Shown here one piece after another: positions 1-8,231 of a stretch of DNA of 47,852 nucleotides. The stretch comes from Sporolactobacillus laevolacticus DSM 442 (lineage in GTDB: Bacteria > Bacillota > Bacilli > Bacillales > Sporolactobacillaceae), in assembly GCF_000497245.1 (NCBI RefSeq), contig NZ_AWTC01000001.1, positions 7,825 to 55,676 on the forward strand. Reading direction: 5' to 3'. Position numbers and translations under genes: made by a program. The notes beneath the pieces are model-generated. The model ran no database searches. It was not told where the DNA came from and was given only the letters and a program-made list of their open reading frames with translations. Positions within the stretch are counted from its first letter, which is position 1. Every line of letters starts with the position of its first letter.

Positions 1-9
1 AGCAGTAAT

Positions 10-70
10 CTGCGGGGTCTCACTTGGCTCGCATCAACAATGGCAGTCCCGCAGGAGTCTCGCACTTTCG
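10..70. repeat. Degenerate GC-rich intergenic repeat fragment
   Basis: The leftmost bases form a GC-rich palindromic stretch unlike the AT-rich flanks. CTGCGGG at 10-16 can pair with CCCGCAG at 48-54. The 12-mer CTGCGGGGTCTC (10-21) recurs at 45741-45752. I infer the end of a dispersed REP-like intergenic element of the kind common in Bacillales; the window starts too close to it to define its borders. No gene is visible in 1-213. Confidence 0.4.
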
Positions 71-148
71 TGTTTGAACCTAAATCATTGCGATGGAACG
101 CCGATCATCCTAGTAATTACGCCATGATTTTTAAACTTCCTTATCACG

Positions 149-177
149 CAAAAAAGAGATGCCAATGGCATCTCTCA
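149..177 (-). terminator. Rho-independent terminator of dps
   Basis: A perfect 9-bp stem AGAGATGCC/GGCATCTCT (155-163 with 167-175) is followed, read leftward, by a run of T. It lies about 40 bases beyond the dps stop codon. Confidence 0.8.
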
Positions 178-213
178 AAAAGCTATATCATTTTCAATTA
201 TTATAAAGCAATC

Positions 214-699
214 TCATTTAAGATTGTTTTGAGGAACTGGATCTTTGCCAAGAAAAGCACTGTAAAACCAGATTTCTTTATCAAGTTTGTTTTTTACTGA
301 TACGAGCATATCGTTAGTTACTGCATCTCCCTCACCGTCGGAGAGAACAATCCCTTCTGCAAGTTCATCTCGCAACAGGACAAGATCGTTAATAACAATC
401 TGAACCATTTCGTCTTCAGTCAATGGTGTTGTGTAAGGTTTTTCCTTTAAACTTGCATGTTCGAGAAATTCCTGTAATGTAGAATAGGGTTGACCATCGA
501 TTTGTAGCAAACGTTCAGCTACTTCATCAAGAATAGCGGTCGTTTGATCATAGAGCTCTTCGAATTTCACATGGAGCGTAAAAAAGTTGTGACCTTTCAC
601 ATACCAATGCAATTGATGAAGCTTTGTATAGAATAGACCATAGTTAGCCACCTGTTGGTTTAAAAAGGTTTTCGTGTTTTTTCCTTGTGCGATTGCCAT
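214..699 (-). CDS. dps: Dps-family DNA-protecting ferritin-like protein
   Basis: A 161-residue Dps/miniferritin. These proteins form dodecamers that oxidise and store iron using hydrogen peroxide, and many bind DNA under stress or in stationary phase. The family signature is visible: LHWYVKGHNFFTLH near the N-terminus, then FEELYD and DEVAERLLQIDG, which carry the intersubunit ferroxidase ligands (His, Asp, Glu). The ATG at 699 is chosen because GGAGGAGAG sits just upstream of it; the open frame extends 26 codons further without a start supported by a binding site. Single-gene unit with its own terminator at 149-177. Length is normal for the family. Confidence 0.93.
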   Translation of the reverse strand: MAIAQGKNTKTFLNQQVANYGLFYTKLHQLHWYVKGHNFFTLHVKFEELYDQTTAILDEVAERLLQIDGQPYSTLQEFLEHASLKEKPYTTPLTEDEMVQIVINDLVLLRDELAEGIVLSDGEGDAVTNDMLVSVKNKLDKEIWFYSAFLGKDPVPQNNLK

Positions 700-872
700 A
701 AGAATCTCTCCTCCATTAATTAAAATCATTTCTTTTCTATAATTATTATAATTTGGTATTTGTTGAATGTCTAGCAAAACGTATCTATATGAGAAACTAT
801 TTCATACTCAATTTCAGACCACGAATTAATTTTATCCTAATATTAATGATTCAAACCGTGGAGGTTAAAATA

Positions 873-1841
873 ATGAGCAACAAAACATTTTCCGCTTTAA
901 TTGTTGATAAAAAGGCAAATCAGTTTTCAGTAGAAATAAAAAAGCTGGACATTAAGCAATTGCCGCAAGAAGATGTCTTAATAAAGGTTCTCTATTCAAT
1001 TATTAATTACAAGGATGCTTTAGCTTGCGTACCAGATGGAAAGATTGTCAAAGCGTACCCTTTCATTCCCGGTATTGATCTGGCTGGCATTGTTGTATCC
1101 TCGAAAGATGTACGTTTTAAAGAAGGAGATTCGGTGCTTGCAACCGGATATGAGCTAGGTGTTTCTCATTTCGGCGGGTATAGTGAGTACGCTGCGCTTC
1201 CTGGTGATTGGCTCATTCCACTTCCGCAAAAATTGACGCTAAAAGAAGCAATGATTTTCGGTACTGCAGGATTTACGGCAGCGTTGTCCATCCATAAGCT
1301 CGAAGAAAACGGCCTTACGCCTAACAATGGGAAAGTTCTGGTAACCGGAGCGACCGGCGGTGTGGGAAGCTTGGCGGTTTCCATGTTTTCAAACCTTGGG
1401 TATCACGTCGTTGCAAGCACGGGAAAAACTGAAGAGCATGATTTATTACGAGCACTTGGTGCTTCTGAGATTATCTCCCGAAGTGACGTTTATGATGGAA
1501 CCATAAAAAGCCTGGACAAACAGCAATTTGCCGCAGCGATTGATCCTGTTGGAGGATCTCAGCTTGCAGCTATTTTGAGCAAAATCAGTTATGGAGGCTC
1601 TGTTGCTTTTAGCGGGCTTACCGGCGGCGCCAAAGTCCCCACATCGGTCTTTCCCTTCATATTGCGAGGGATTAATCTACTCGGGGTTGACTCCGTGAAT
1701 TGTCCGCCAGAAAAGAGATCAATCATTTGGCAACGTATCGCTGCTGAAATGAAGGATGAAAAGAAACTCAATTTAATAAAAAAAGAGATTTTATTTCGTG
1801 AACTTCCGAATGTACTACCCCAATTATTAAAGGGAAAATAA
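873..1841 (+). CDS. YhdH/YhfP-type quinone oxidoreductase (acrylyl-CoA reductase-like MDR)
   Basis: A 322-residue zinc-independent medium-chain dehydrogenase/reductase of the YhdH/AcuI/YhfP group, NADPH-dependent reductases acting on quinones or acrylyl-CoA-like enones. Seen: GroES-like N-terminal half with IPGIDLAGIV, then the Rossmann motif TGATGGVGSLAVSMF around residues 150-165 and the typical IDPVGG. No structural-zinc cysteine cluster is present, as expected for this subgroup. The ATG at 873 has GGAGG eight bases upstream; the longer upstream frame lacks a binding site. Transcribed alone, converging on the LysR gene with a shared terminator. Substrate cannot be read from sequence. Confidence 0.9.
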   Translation: MSNKTFSALIVDKKANQFSVEIKKLDIKQLPQEDVLIKVLYSIINYKDALACVPDGKIVKAYPFIPGIDLAGIVVSSKDVRFKEGDSVLATGYELGVSHFGGYSEYAALPGDWLIPLPQKLTLKEAMIFGTAGFTAALSIHKLEENGLTPNNGKVLVTGATGGVGSLAVSMFSNLGYHVVASTGKTEEHDLLRALGASEIISRSDVYDGTIKSLDKQQFAAAIDPVGGSQLAAILSKISYGGSVAFSGLTGGAKVPTSVFPFILRGINLLGVDSVNCPPEKRSIIWQRIAAEMKDEKKLNLIKKEILFRELPNVLPQLLKGK

Positions 1842-1893
1842 GTGGGAAGAATCATTATAAAGATTAATGCATGACAATCGAATGATGGCGGTA

Positions 1894-1930
1894 AAAAGTC
1901 TTGATGTTAAAAGGGTGCATCAAGGCTTTT
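1894..1930. terminator. Bidirectional terminator between reductase and LysR genes
   Basis: A 13-bp stem (1894-1906 with 1918-1930, one G-T wobble) has A-runs on the left and T-runs on the right, so it can stop transcription from both convergent genes. It abuts the LysR stop codon. Confidence 0.8.
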
Positions 1931-2824
1931 CTATTCCTCTTTTAAATACTGTTGAGTCAGCTCCAAAAATACTGAAAGAGCTGGTGACACCCACTTATCT
2001 TTTGGCCAAACGAGCTGTGAATGAACGGTTATCTGATTCCCAGTCCAAGGAAGTGGTTTAATACTGCCTTCAGAAATTTCTTTCTTAACTGTCATTTCCG
2101 GCAATACCGCGACCCCAAGGCCGGCCATCACACATTGTTTTATTGCTTCTACACTCGCGAATTCAAAGATATGTTCTGTTCTTAATCCTCTACTGGAAAA
2201 AACAGCGTCAAACTTGCGCCGATAGCTGCAGTCCTTTTCAGTAAGAAGCAGAGATTCTTGATAAAGGTCTTCAGGACTCACCCAATCTTTCATTGATAAT
2301 AGATGTTCGGGAGAGGCGACAATACAGGATGATTCTTCTCTCAGAGATTCAATCATGAATAGATCAGGCGACGCACACGCATCCATGAGAACAGCAGCAT
2401 CCAGTTTCCCTTTAATTAGCTGGTCAAGAATGTCTTTATCCGAAACACCTGGTGAAAATTGAAATTGAACCTTTGGGCATTGACGTTTAAATGCAGAAAG
2501 TACTGGAGGCAGCCGATAAGTACATAAGCTCTCAATTGCGCCGATCACAAGCGTTCCAGTTGGCTCTTTGTCCACCGCAATTGCTCTTTGTGCTTCAGAA
2601 GTTAATGCAAGAATTCTATTTGTATAACGCTGAAGCTTTCTTCCAGCCTCGGTAAGCACCAGTGTCTTTCCTAGCCGATCAAAAAGCGGGACACCAAATT
2701 CATCTTCGAGTGCCTTAATATGGGCGGTAACGCTGGATTGAGCAAAATTTAACTGTTCAGCGGTACGTGTAAAATTAAGTTGTTCGGCAGCTCTTTGGAA
2801 TGTAACTAGTTGTTTAAATTCCAA
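1931..2824 (-). CDS. LysR-family transcriptional regulator
   Basis: A 297-residue LysR-type activator/repressor with an N-terminal winged helix (FTRTAEQLNFAQSSVTAHIK, about residues 18-37) and a C-terminal periplasmic-binding-protein-like effector domain. It starts at a TTG (2822-2824) preceded by AGGAGAG; the product then begins with the canonical MEFKQL. It is divergent from the APC permease at 2968, so the simplest reading is that it controls that permease in response to its substrate. The 143-bp intergenic region contains repeated sites (see 2854-2927). Confidence 0.9.
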   Translation of the reverse strand: MEFKQLVTFQRAAEQLNFTRTAEQLNFAQSSVTAHIKALEDEFGVPLFDRLGKTLVLTEAGRKLQRYTNRILALTSEAQRAIAVDKEPTGTLVIGAIESLCTYRLPPVLSAFKRQCPKVQFQFSPGVSDKDILDQLIKGKLDAAVLMDACASPDLFMIESLREESSCIVASPEHLLSMKDWVSPEDLYQESLLLTEKDCSYRRKFDAVFSSRGLRTEHIFEFASVEAIKQCVMAGLGVAVLPEMTVKKEISEGSIKPLPWTGNQITVHSQLVWPKDKWVSPALSVFLELTQQYLKEE

Positions 2825-2853
2825 GATTATCTCTCCTATCAGAGTATTGCTCA

Positions 2854-2927
2854 AACGATCAATCGGTTTTGCTGATGGTACCAATCGGAATAATCATCTT
2901 TACCGATCGTTCTTTCTTTTCTATGAT
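2854..2927 (+). promoter_or_regulatory. Divergent LysR/permease control region
   Basis: AACGATC (2854-2860) and GATCGTT (2905-2911) form an inverted pair 44 bases apart, and AATCGG occurs at 2861-2866 and again within 2882-2888. A likely permease promoter is TTTACC (2899-2904), 17 bases, TATGAT (2922-2927), so the right half-site falls in the spacer. Inferred to be LysR binding sites. Confidence 0.5.
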
Positions 2928-2967
2928 ACAGGAAAGAAACAGAGAATCAATACAGGAGGAGAAATAC

Positions 2968-4236
2968 ATGAAAAATGTTGTTAAGCCCACTATCCGACTA
3001 CCTCAAGCGATCGCGCTTTATATCGGTGCTGTTCTCGGTGCGGGGATTTTAATCATACCGGGAATGGCAGCTCAGATTGCTGGTCCGGCTTCACTTGTGG
3101 ATTGGGCACTATTAATGCTGCTTGCGTTCCCTCTTTCTATGTGTATGGCTTATCTAGCACGAAGTTATCCAAACTCTGGAGGGGTGTCCTATTTTGTGAC
3201 CAAGGCTTTTGGGGAAAAAATGGGCCACTTGATCGGCTGGTTTTTCCTAATGTCCGTTCCGATCGGAGCTCCTGTGGCGGCAATAACCGGAGCAGGTTAT
3301 TTAAGCGCTTCTCTTGGTCTGACTGAGAACATGAGAATACTGATTGCCTGCCTCATTCTTTTACTGGCTTTATCTTTGAACTATATCGGGATGAGCGTGG
3401 CCGGTAAAGTTCAGGTTGCAGTTGTTTGCGGCATACTTGCCATTCTTATCGCTGCGATCATTGGGGCTGTTCCGAATGTGAAAGCAGCAAATTTTGAACC
3501 TTTTATGACTCACGGTGCGCTTGGTATCGGCGCAGCTTCGACGATTCTCTTCTGGTGCTTTATCGGCTGGGAGGCAGTATCCCATTTGTCCGAAGAATTT
3601 GTTCATCCTGAAAAAGATGTCACTCAGGCAACGCTTATTTCTGCCGCTTTGATCGGTATCCTTTATTTCTTAAGCGCTGCAGCCGTTATTGGAACAAATA
3701 GTTATAAAATGAGTGCCCAGGCAGCACTTGTCGTCGTAGCAGAACATGCTTTTGGTCGCATTGGCGCGATTTTGATCGGTGTTTCTGCCCTGCTGATTTG
3801 TCTCGCAACGGTTGTGGCCTATATAGGCGCTGCATCACGGCTAGCCTTATCACTTTCAAATAACGGTCACGCACCACGATGGTTTGGAAAAGTCTCCGAC
3901 AAATATCAGACACCATCTGGCGGACTTACCTTTTTGTCACTATGTTTTATCATCATCATGAGCCTGTACGGTATGCATGCCGTAAATCTTGGCACCTTAA
4001 TCCAACTGCCAAACGCAACGTTTCTGCTTACCTATCTCGGAGGATGTGCGGCAGGAGTTAAGCTTTTTAGAAAAGATAAAAAGCCATTCATCACTAGCTT
4101 GATTTCACTAGTTACAACATCAATCATGTTTCTGTTCGTTGGCTGGGCAATCATCTATCCAGCTGCCATTGCCCTATTCGTTTTTTTAGGGAAACCAATG
4201 AAAGTAGGCAGACAGAGCATCATTTCGAAACGATAA
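2968..4236 (+). CDS. APC-superfamily amino-acid permease (YjeH-like)
   Basis: A 422-residue integral membrane protein with about 12 transmembrane segments. The first helix holds the APC signature GAVLGAGILIIPG, followed by the conserved YPNSGGVSYFV loop, resembling the YjeH branch of APC transporters (E. coli YjeH exports methionine and branched-chain amino acids). Start at ATG 2968 after AGGAGGAG; an upstream frame from 2869 overlaps the regulatory region and is not credible. Divergent LysR partner at 2824; own terminator at 4254-4295. Direction of transport and substrate are inferred only from family. Confidence 0.88.
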   Translation: MKNVVKPTIRLPQAIALYIGAVLGAGILIIPGMAAQIAGPASLVDWALLMLLAFPLSMCMAYLARSYPNSGGVSYFVTKAFGEKMGHLIGWFFLMSVPIGAPVAAITGAGYLSASLGLTENMRILIACLILLLALSLNYIGMSVAGKVQVAVVCGILAILIAAIIGAVPNVKAANFEPFMTHGALGIGAASTILFWCFIGWEAVSHLSEEFVHPEKDVTQATLISAALIGILYFLSAAAVIGTNSYKMSAQAALVVVAEHAFGRIGAILIGVSALLICLATVVAYIGAASRLALSLSNNGHAPRWFGKVSDKYQTPSGGLTFLSLCFIIIMSLYGMHAVNLGTLIQLPNATFLLTYLGGCAAGVKLFRKDKKPFITSLISLVTTSIMFLFVGWAIIYPAAIALFVFLGKPMKVGRQSIISKR

Positions 4237-4253
4237 TAAAATTTGTCATTAAG

Positions 4254-4295
4254 AAACACATTGTACTGAGGATTTTCTCTCAACAATGTGTTTTT
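4254..4295 (+). terminator. Terminator after the APC permease
   Basis: Eleven-bp stem AAACACATTGT/ACAATGTGTTT (4254-4264 with 4283-4293) ending in a T run. Confidence 0.8.
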
Positions 4296-4391
4296 ATATG
4301 CTCATTTTGCTCTCTTCTTTGCTCGAATCCCAATTCAAATGAAAATTATTTTTTCTTGATACATACGAATTGTAAAAGAAATGTATTTTGG

Positions 4392-4437
4392 TTGACAGTA
4401 TTAACTATTAATTGTTAACATGGTAAACAGTTAATAC
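4392..4437 (+). promoter_or_regulatory. Promoter and putative MarR operator
   Basis: TTGACA (4392-4397), an 18-base spacer and TAACAT (4416-4421) make a sigma-A promoter. A perfect 9-bp inverted repeat, GTATTAACT (4398-4406) and AGTTAATAC (4429-4437), brackets the -10 element. Position and symmetry fit autorepression by the MarR protein encoded immediately downstream. Confidence 0.65.
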
Positions 4438-4464
4438 AGTTATCTATTTATGGAGGTATGTTAC

Positions 4465-4914
4465 ATGGAATTAGATTCGGTCAAATCCCTGATAAGTGCT
4501 TATGAAGATTTGTCCATCTATACATCTAATAAGGTTCATGAAGCTGTTGAAGGGATTATCAAAGCACATGGCATCACTTATGAGCAGCTTTGTTTACTCC
4601 GGATGTTGGAAAAAAAACCGGGAACTAGCCCTGTCCAAATCGCGAGCCTGCTAGATATCAACAAAAGCGGCGTCAGCATTCGTGTCAATCGATTGGTGGA
4701 TAAAGGCTATATTGAAAAACGGATGATCGATAATCGAAGCTTCGGATTATATAACACGGCCTTAGGAACATCAATCTATCTCGAAGGTGAACGAAAGATT
4801 CATGAGCTTGTCGGAGAATGGATTAAAGAAGTCGGCGAGAAAGACAGCAAGGAATTTATCCGAATCTATTTGAAGATCAACGAAACTATTATGCGACAGA
4901 AGGCGAAAAAATGA
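4465..4914 (+). CDS. MarR-family transcriptional regulator
   Basis: A 149-residue winged-helix regulator of the MarR family: helix-turn-helix around residues 50-85 (SPVQIASLLDINKSGVSIRV) followed by the wing (KGYIEKRMIDNRS). The ATG at 4465 has TGGAGG upstream. Its stop overlaps the start of the MMPL exporter by four bases (ATGA), so the two are translationally coupled, an arrangement like ydgG-ydgH of Bacillus subtilis. It probably represses the operon through the inverted repeat at 4398-4437 and is released by a lipophilic or phenolic ligand (inferred from family). Confidence 0.9.
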   Translation: MELDSVKSLISAYEDLSIYTSNKVHEAVEGIIKAHGITYEQLCLLRMLEKKPGTSPVQIASLLDINKSGVSIRVNRLVDKGYIEKRMIDNRSFGLYNTALGTSIYLEGERKIHELVGEWIKEVGEKDSKEFIRIYLKINETIMRQKAKK

Positions 4915-7900
4915 GAAAGATTATTTCATTAAGATGGGTTTTACTTGGTTTATGGATTATTGGGCTAGCCGCGCTCATCTTTACTTCTCCAAATATGAAT
5001 GAGTTAGTACGTGATAAAGGCGGCTATGCACTTCCAAAGGATTATTCAACCAGTGTAGCCGGGAAAATTGAAAAGAAATTCAGCGGTAAGCAGGATACAA
5101 CCACATATGTTGCAGTGTTCCACGCTAACCAAGGCTTGACTGAACAAAATATGAATGACATTGAAAAAACACTGCAACAGGTCAAAGATCATAAAAAAAG
5201 CCTAAAAATCGAAAGCATTATTGATAGTTTTGATCACAAGGATCTTAAAGACCAATTCGTCTCCAAGAACAAGAAAACACTGATCGCAGCATTCCAGGTA
5301 AAAAATATTAGTGTAGCCAGTGTGCATGCATTGCGCACAAAAATGGATGCCGAAATTAAGACATCAGGCGTCAAAACGTATTTAACCGGCCAGCAATTAA
5401 TTAATGATGATATGAGTACCTCAGCGGAAAGTGGACTTCATAAAACCGAAGGCATTACGGTCGTCTTCATCCTTGTCGTTCTTTTTCTTGTTTTTCGTTC
5501 GTTTGTCGCACCTTTCGTACCTCTCTTTACGGTCGGGCTCAGTTATATGGTGGCTCAGGTTGTCGTCGCTTTTCTCGTAAAATACATGAACTTTCCCGTT
5601 TCTAATTTTACACAAATCTTCATGGTTGCGATTATGTTCGGCATAGGTACGGATTATTGCATCTTGCTTTTGAGTCGATTCAAAGAAGAACTTGCTAAGG
5701 GTAAGGATAAATATCAAGCAGCCCTGACAACCTTTAAAACTGCTGGTACTACTGTTCTGCATAGTGGTATTCCTGTTTTTATCGCTTTTCTGTCACTCGC
5801 TTTTGTGCAGTTTAATTTGTATCGCAGCGCAATGGCTGTCGGGGTCGGGGTTATCTTCCTGCTTCTAGCACTGTTTACTCTGCTCCCGCTCTTTATGGTG
5901 ACCTTAGGCAAGCAATTATTCTGGCCAATGAACGGTACAATCAGAGAGCCAAAAAGTAATCTGTGGGCAGGTGCAGGAAAACTTGCGTTTACACGTCCAA
6001 TCATTGCCCTTTTGATTGTTGCACTCTTTACTATTCCTCCGATTATCACATATAGCGGTCAGCTTTCGTTTAACTCTCCAGAAGAGCTACCTGATCAGTA
6101 CGCAGCGAAAGCCGGATTTGATGTGGTTTCTAAAGATTTCGGGGCAGGCAACATTTCTCCGGCAACCATTTACCTGCAAAACGACGATAACATGCGAACG
6201 ACAGATTATGTCGCACTGATTGAGCGACTTTCCATCGCTATTAAGAAGGATCCAAACGTTGATAAAGTCATGAGTGTTTCTCGACCGCTTGGGAATCGCT
6301 TAGATGATATTTACGTCACAAAACAATCGGATACCATTCACAAAGGTTTGTCGGATGCAACAGATGGTTTGGGAACACTACAGAACAGTCTTCAAAACAC
6401 GAGCAAGAAAATCAATGCATCACAGCTACAGCTTAATTCCGCTCTCACAGGAATAGACAATCTGCAAACGGGTACCAATGACACAAAAAATGGTGTTCAG
6501 AAGATGCAGGATGTGCTTACGCAAATTTCCGACGGCATTAAATCCGGTTCTGCCGGAACAGCAGAGATCAGAAAGAATGTTCAAAGTGCAGAAACACAAT
6601 TGACCCAGCTTCAATCAGGGCAAGAGCAAATCCAAAACGGGTATCAGCAGGTTGCCAAAAATCTGCAGGCCATTTCGGATCAGCTTAGCCAATTCTCAAC
6701 AGGATCTGGCGCACAGCCGGCAATTGATACAACTGCATTAGAAAAAACGCTTGGCCAGATTCAAACGAGTATGCAAGCTTATCTGGCTGCACATCCCGAA
6801 GCGATGCAAGATCCAAATTTCCGTCAACTCGCCGCAGGATTACAGCAATTACCTGCAGACATGAAGAATATGCAAACAGCAATACAATCTGCCATCACAA
6901 AACAAACGCAGAGTGCCCAGACACAGATCACTCAATTGAACAAAGGCATTCAGTCATTGGCAGATGCAATGAATCAGCTGAACAGTCAGTCTACAAAGGT
7001 TACAAACGGTATGAGCGCCTTTAAATCTGGGCTATCGCAATTAGACACCGGTCTCGGTCAGCTTGAAGATGGGTTAAATAAAGCAAGCAGCGGTCAGGAT
7101 CAGGTTGTACAAAATACACCGCAAATTACTAACGCACTGGATCAAATTGCTTCAGGACAAAATCAATTAAAAAGTGGCTTCGGTGACGTCCAAAGCCAGA
7201 TGAAGAGCTTGTCCGGCGGATTGGCTAAAGGGGCAGACGGAGCTAAGAAAATAAAAAATGGTGTCAACTCAGCCAATGATTTTATCGGCAATTGGACCGA
7301 AGTGTCTTACGCACAATCGGGTATTTATGTTCCAGATCAAATTTTCAACAATAAATCGTTTAAGTCAGCACTCGATCAGTACATGAGCAAAGATGGAAAA
7401 ATTACCAGCATCAGCGTCACAATGAAAGATGATCCTTATACAAATGAAGGGATTGCCCATTTCCGAGCTCTGAAGAAAGAACTACCTTCACTATTAAAAG
7501 GAACAAAACTAGAAAATGCGCACGTCGGTATCAACGGCATCGCCAGCTTTAACAGTGATTTGAAACAGCTTTCCGGGTCGGATTACCAAAAGGCTGTCAC
7601 CTTTGTCATCATTGGTGTCTTTATCGCACTCGTGATTGTCTTGCGTTCACTAAGCATGCCAACCTATTTGATGGCTTCCCTGCTCTTAACTTATTTCTCA
7701 TCAATGGGTTTTGCCGAACTCATTTTCACGAAGCTGCTCCATTATTCAGGTCTGACATGGACGACCCAGTTCTTCGGATTTATTGTTCTTGTTGCATTGG
7801 GTATTGATTATTCAATCTTTGTTATGACGCGATTCAATGAATATGCGAGATTAGCAATTAAAGAGCGGCTGCTTTTGACCCTATGGCACATGGGCAGCGT

Positions 7901-8135
7901 CATTTTCTCCGCTGTGCTTATCCTAAGCGGAACCTTCGCTGCAATGATGCCTTCAGGTATGTTATCGCTTGTAGAGATTTCAGCTGTCGTCATCATCGGC
8001 TTGGTCCTTTATGCAGCGGTTATCATCCCATTGTTCGTCCCAGTAATGGTAAAACTATTTGGACGAGGTAACTGGTGGCCATTCATTCCTAAAAAGCCTA
8101 ATGAACTCAAGCTTGACCAAAACGAATCACTATAA
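4911..8135 (+). CDS. MMPL/RND-family exporter (YdgH-like)
   Basis: A 1074-residue MMPL-type member of the RND superfamily. Layout: one helix at residues 7-25, an extracellular domain, a bundle of helices about 175-350 (with GIGTDYCILLLSRF), a very long extracellular region about 370-870, and a second bundle to the end (with ALGIDYSIFVMTRF). The two G-x-D-Y motifs contain the proton-relay Asp of the family. Residues about 480-790 are rich in Gln, Ser, Asn and Thr with heptad-like repetition, predicted coiled coil, making the protein longer than B. subtilis YdgH (about 885 residues). Exported substrate unknown. Ends at a strong terminator. Confidence 0.9.
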   Translation: MRKIISLRWVLLGLWIIGLAALIFTSPNMNELVRDKGGYALPKDYSTSVAGKIEKKFSGKQDTTTYVAVFHANQGLTEQNMNDIEKTLQQVKDHKKSLKIESIIDSFDHKDLKDQFVSKNKKTLIAAFQVKNISVASVHALRTKMDAEIKTSGVKTYLTGQQLINDDMSTSAESGLHKTEGITVVFILVVLFLVFRSFVAPFVPLFTVGLSYMVAQVVVAFLVKYMNFPVSNFTQIFMVAIMFGIGTDYCILLLSRFKEELAKGKDKYQAALTTFKTAGTTVLHSGIPVFIAFLSLAFVQFNLYRSAMAVGVGVIFLLLALFTLLPLFMVTLGKQLFWPMNGTIREPKSNLWAGAGKLAFTRPIIALLIVALFTIPPIITYSGQLSFNSPEELPDQYAAKAGFDVVSKDFGAGNISPATIYLQNDDNMRTTDYVALIERLSIAIKKDPNVDKVMSVSRPLGNRLDDIYVTKQSDTIHKGLSDATDGLGTLQNSLQNTSKKINASQLQLNSALTGIDNLQTGTNDTKNGVQKMQDVLTQISDGIKSGSAGTAEIRKNVQSAETQLTQLQSGQEQIQNGYQQVAKNLQAISDQLSQFSTGSGAQPAIDTTALEKTLGQIQTSMQAYLAAHPEAMQDPNFRQLAAGLQQLPADMKNMQTAIQSAITKQTQSAQTQITQLNKGIQSLADAMNQLNSQSTKVTNGMSAFKSGLSQLDTGLGQLEDGLNKASSGQDQVVQNTPQITNALDQIASGQNQLKSGFGDVQSQMKSLSGGLAKGADGAKKIKNGVNSANDFIGNWTEVSYAQSGIYVPDQIFNNKSFKSALDQYMSKDGKITSISVTMKDDPYTNEGIAHFRALKKELPSLLKGTKLENAHVGINGIASFNSDLKQLSGSDYQKAVTFVIIGVFIALVIVLRSLSMPTYLMASLLLTYFSSMGFAELIFTKLLHYSGLTWTTQFFGFIVLVALGIDYSIFVMTRFNEYARLAIKERLLLTLWHMGSVIFSAVLILSGTFAAMMPSGMLSLVEISAVVIIGLVLYAAVIIPLFVPVMVKLFGRGNWWPFIPKKPNELKLDQNESL

Positions 8136-8154
8136 ACTGTTGCTTTATAAATAC

Positions 8155-8186
8155 AAAAAAAGTCGGACCTAGGTCCGACTTTTTTG
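8155..8186. terminator. Bidirectional terminator between MMPL and chemoreceptor genes
   Basis: A near-perfect palindrome: GTCGGACC/GGTCCGAC flanked by A-run and T-run, centred at 8170. It serves both convergent genes. Confidence 0.9.
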
Positions 8187-8231
8187 TGTGCTTATTTATT
8201 GGTGTCTAATTCAGAATGAAGGTCTACTCGT

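Noticed and set aside
40-300. 86-residue rightward frame
   Set aside because: Runs through the palindromic repeat, the dps terminator and dps on the opposite strand.
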